NCBI GenBank assembly: GCA_963281255.1
Contig: OY725490.1
Location: 3,038,001 to 3,102,000 of the forward strand
Reading direction: 5' to 3'
DNA: 64,000 nucleotides
Origin: Aphrocallistes beatrix
Lineage: Eukaryota > Porifera > Hexactinellida > Sceptrulophora > Aphrocallistidae
A program made the translations under genes and the position numbers. The notes beneath the pieces were generated by a model. It ran no database searches. It was not told the DNA's origin and saw only the letters and a program-made list of their open reading frames with translations. How positions within the stretch are numbered: position 1 is the stretch's first letter; the number at the start of each line of letters is the position of its first letter. This document shows, one piece after another, positions 63,409 to 64,000 of this stretch.

Positions 63409-63633
63409 GATGTGCTGTGACACAAATCTGAAGACACAATGAGATAACACATTTGGTTCAGATTTGAAACGATGAATGATGGATTATTTCTGAGTTTAGA
63501 GTCGGTCGCTAGGGGCGGTATTGTTTTGTTTGACCGATTTGGCCGTCGTACAAACACCCTTGCCATTTGCTTACATCACTTTCTGACTAGGAAGAGGGGA
63601 GGCATCACTTTAAGATTAGCCCTGAGAGCCACT

Positions 63634-63817
63634 CATACATACCAACCTTCCCGCTTTCCAGTCTTCTATTGAGGTAATTTTCACGAGTGTCACGTTTTTA
63701 CATTAAAAGTCTCCACTATGTCCCATGACTCCCTTCCATGTTTAATACTTTTCTATTGCGTCCCGCGAAATTCAACGCTGCGTCCCGCTTATATCATGGC
63801 TCATGTTGGCATGTATG
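63634..63817. mobile_element. CATACATGCCAAC-family MITE, third copy
   Basis: 184 bp with ends CATACATACCAACC and GTTGGCATGTATG, flanked by GCCACT and GCCATT. Contains the GCGTCCCGC motifs of copies at 371 and 43211. Confidence 0.75.
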
Positions 63818-64000
63818 GCCATTAATTTACTATTCGACGAGTATTCGTTGGTAAGCCACTGGACATGCCATCACATGATTTGGTTAAAAGTTAGATTCAC
63901 ACAAATAGCGTGCTCAAAGCGCTCCACAAACTTTTCAATAAAGTCCTTCCAGTCTGTATTTGAAAACATTTTGAATTATACAATTTTAGCTGGACATACA

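Noticed and set aside
63845..63969. Short minus-strand frame (MFSNTDWKDFIEKFVERFEHAI, then stop)
   Set aside because: Its composition is protein-like and it could be a terminal exon, but it is only about 32 codons at the window edge with no supported splice site.

Overview
The window is animal nuclear DNA, AT-rich and intron-bearing. It comes from a ciliated invertebrate, because the two largest genes are ciliary (IFT172 and CFAP44). I cannot fix the phylum. The dense DNA-transposon load, the single-exon coiled-coil/NHL gene cluster and a RAG1-like transposase relic would fit a cnidarian, sponge, placozoan or similar animal.

Layout. IFT172 lies on the minus strand and fills 50361 down to 83. 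I could place all 17 exons with phase-compatible splice sites, giving about 1745 aa, almost exactly the usual family length. Its second intron is about 28.5 kb. That intron carries a RAG1-like pseudogene (23.1-25.6 kb), a 1.08 kb foldback palindrome (25.7-26.8 kb), a THAP/P-element-like relic (27.0-27.7 kb), an intact-looking zinc-finger tyrosine-recombinase gene (30.0-34.9 kb, plus strand) and three tandem coiled-coil/NHL genes (38.5, 44.0 and 47.0 kb, plus strand). Two further introns each host one intronless membrane-protein gene: a seven-transmembrane receptor-like gene (4964-6451) and an SLC37-like transporter (13885-15375).

Upstream of IFT172 and on the same strand is CFAP44 (57280-51022, two exons, about 1736 aa). 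A fourth NHL gene lies further out (62009-60771, minus).

The rest is dominated by short DNA transposons, many with exact target-site duplications that can be read directly. They include TA-flanked Tc1/mariner-type MITEs, 8-bp hAT-type MITEs (some nested), a 9-bp Mutator-type MITE, and a GC-hairpin dispersed family whose ends are defined by an empty-site comparison and look Helentron-like. Two arrays of 12-bp self-complementary units and a (CA)n tract of about 178 bp sit inside these elements.

How it fits together. IFT172 (IFT-B train) and CFAP44 (axonemal tether complex) serve the same organelle and are adjacent in the same orientation. The NHL genes look like a locally expanding family shaped by segmental duplication and probable gene conversion. 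Most other content is mobile DNA that has inflated the IFT172 introns; in one case an element sits at intron position +4 and supplies most of a splice-donor consensus.
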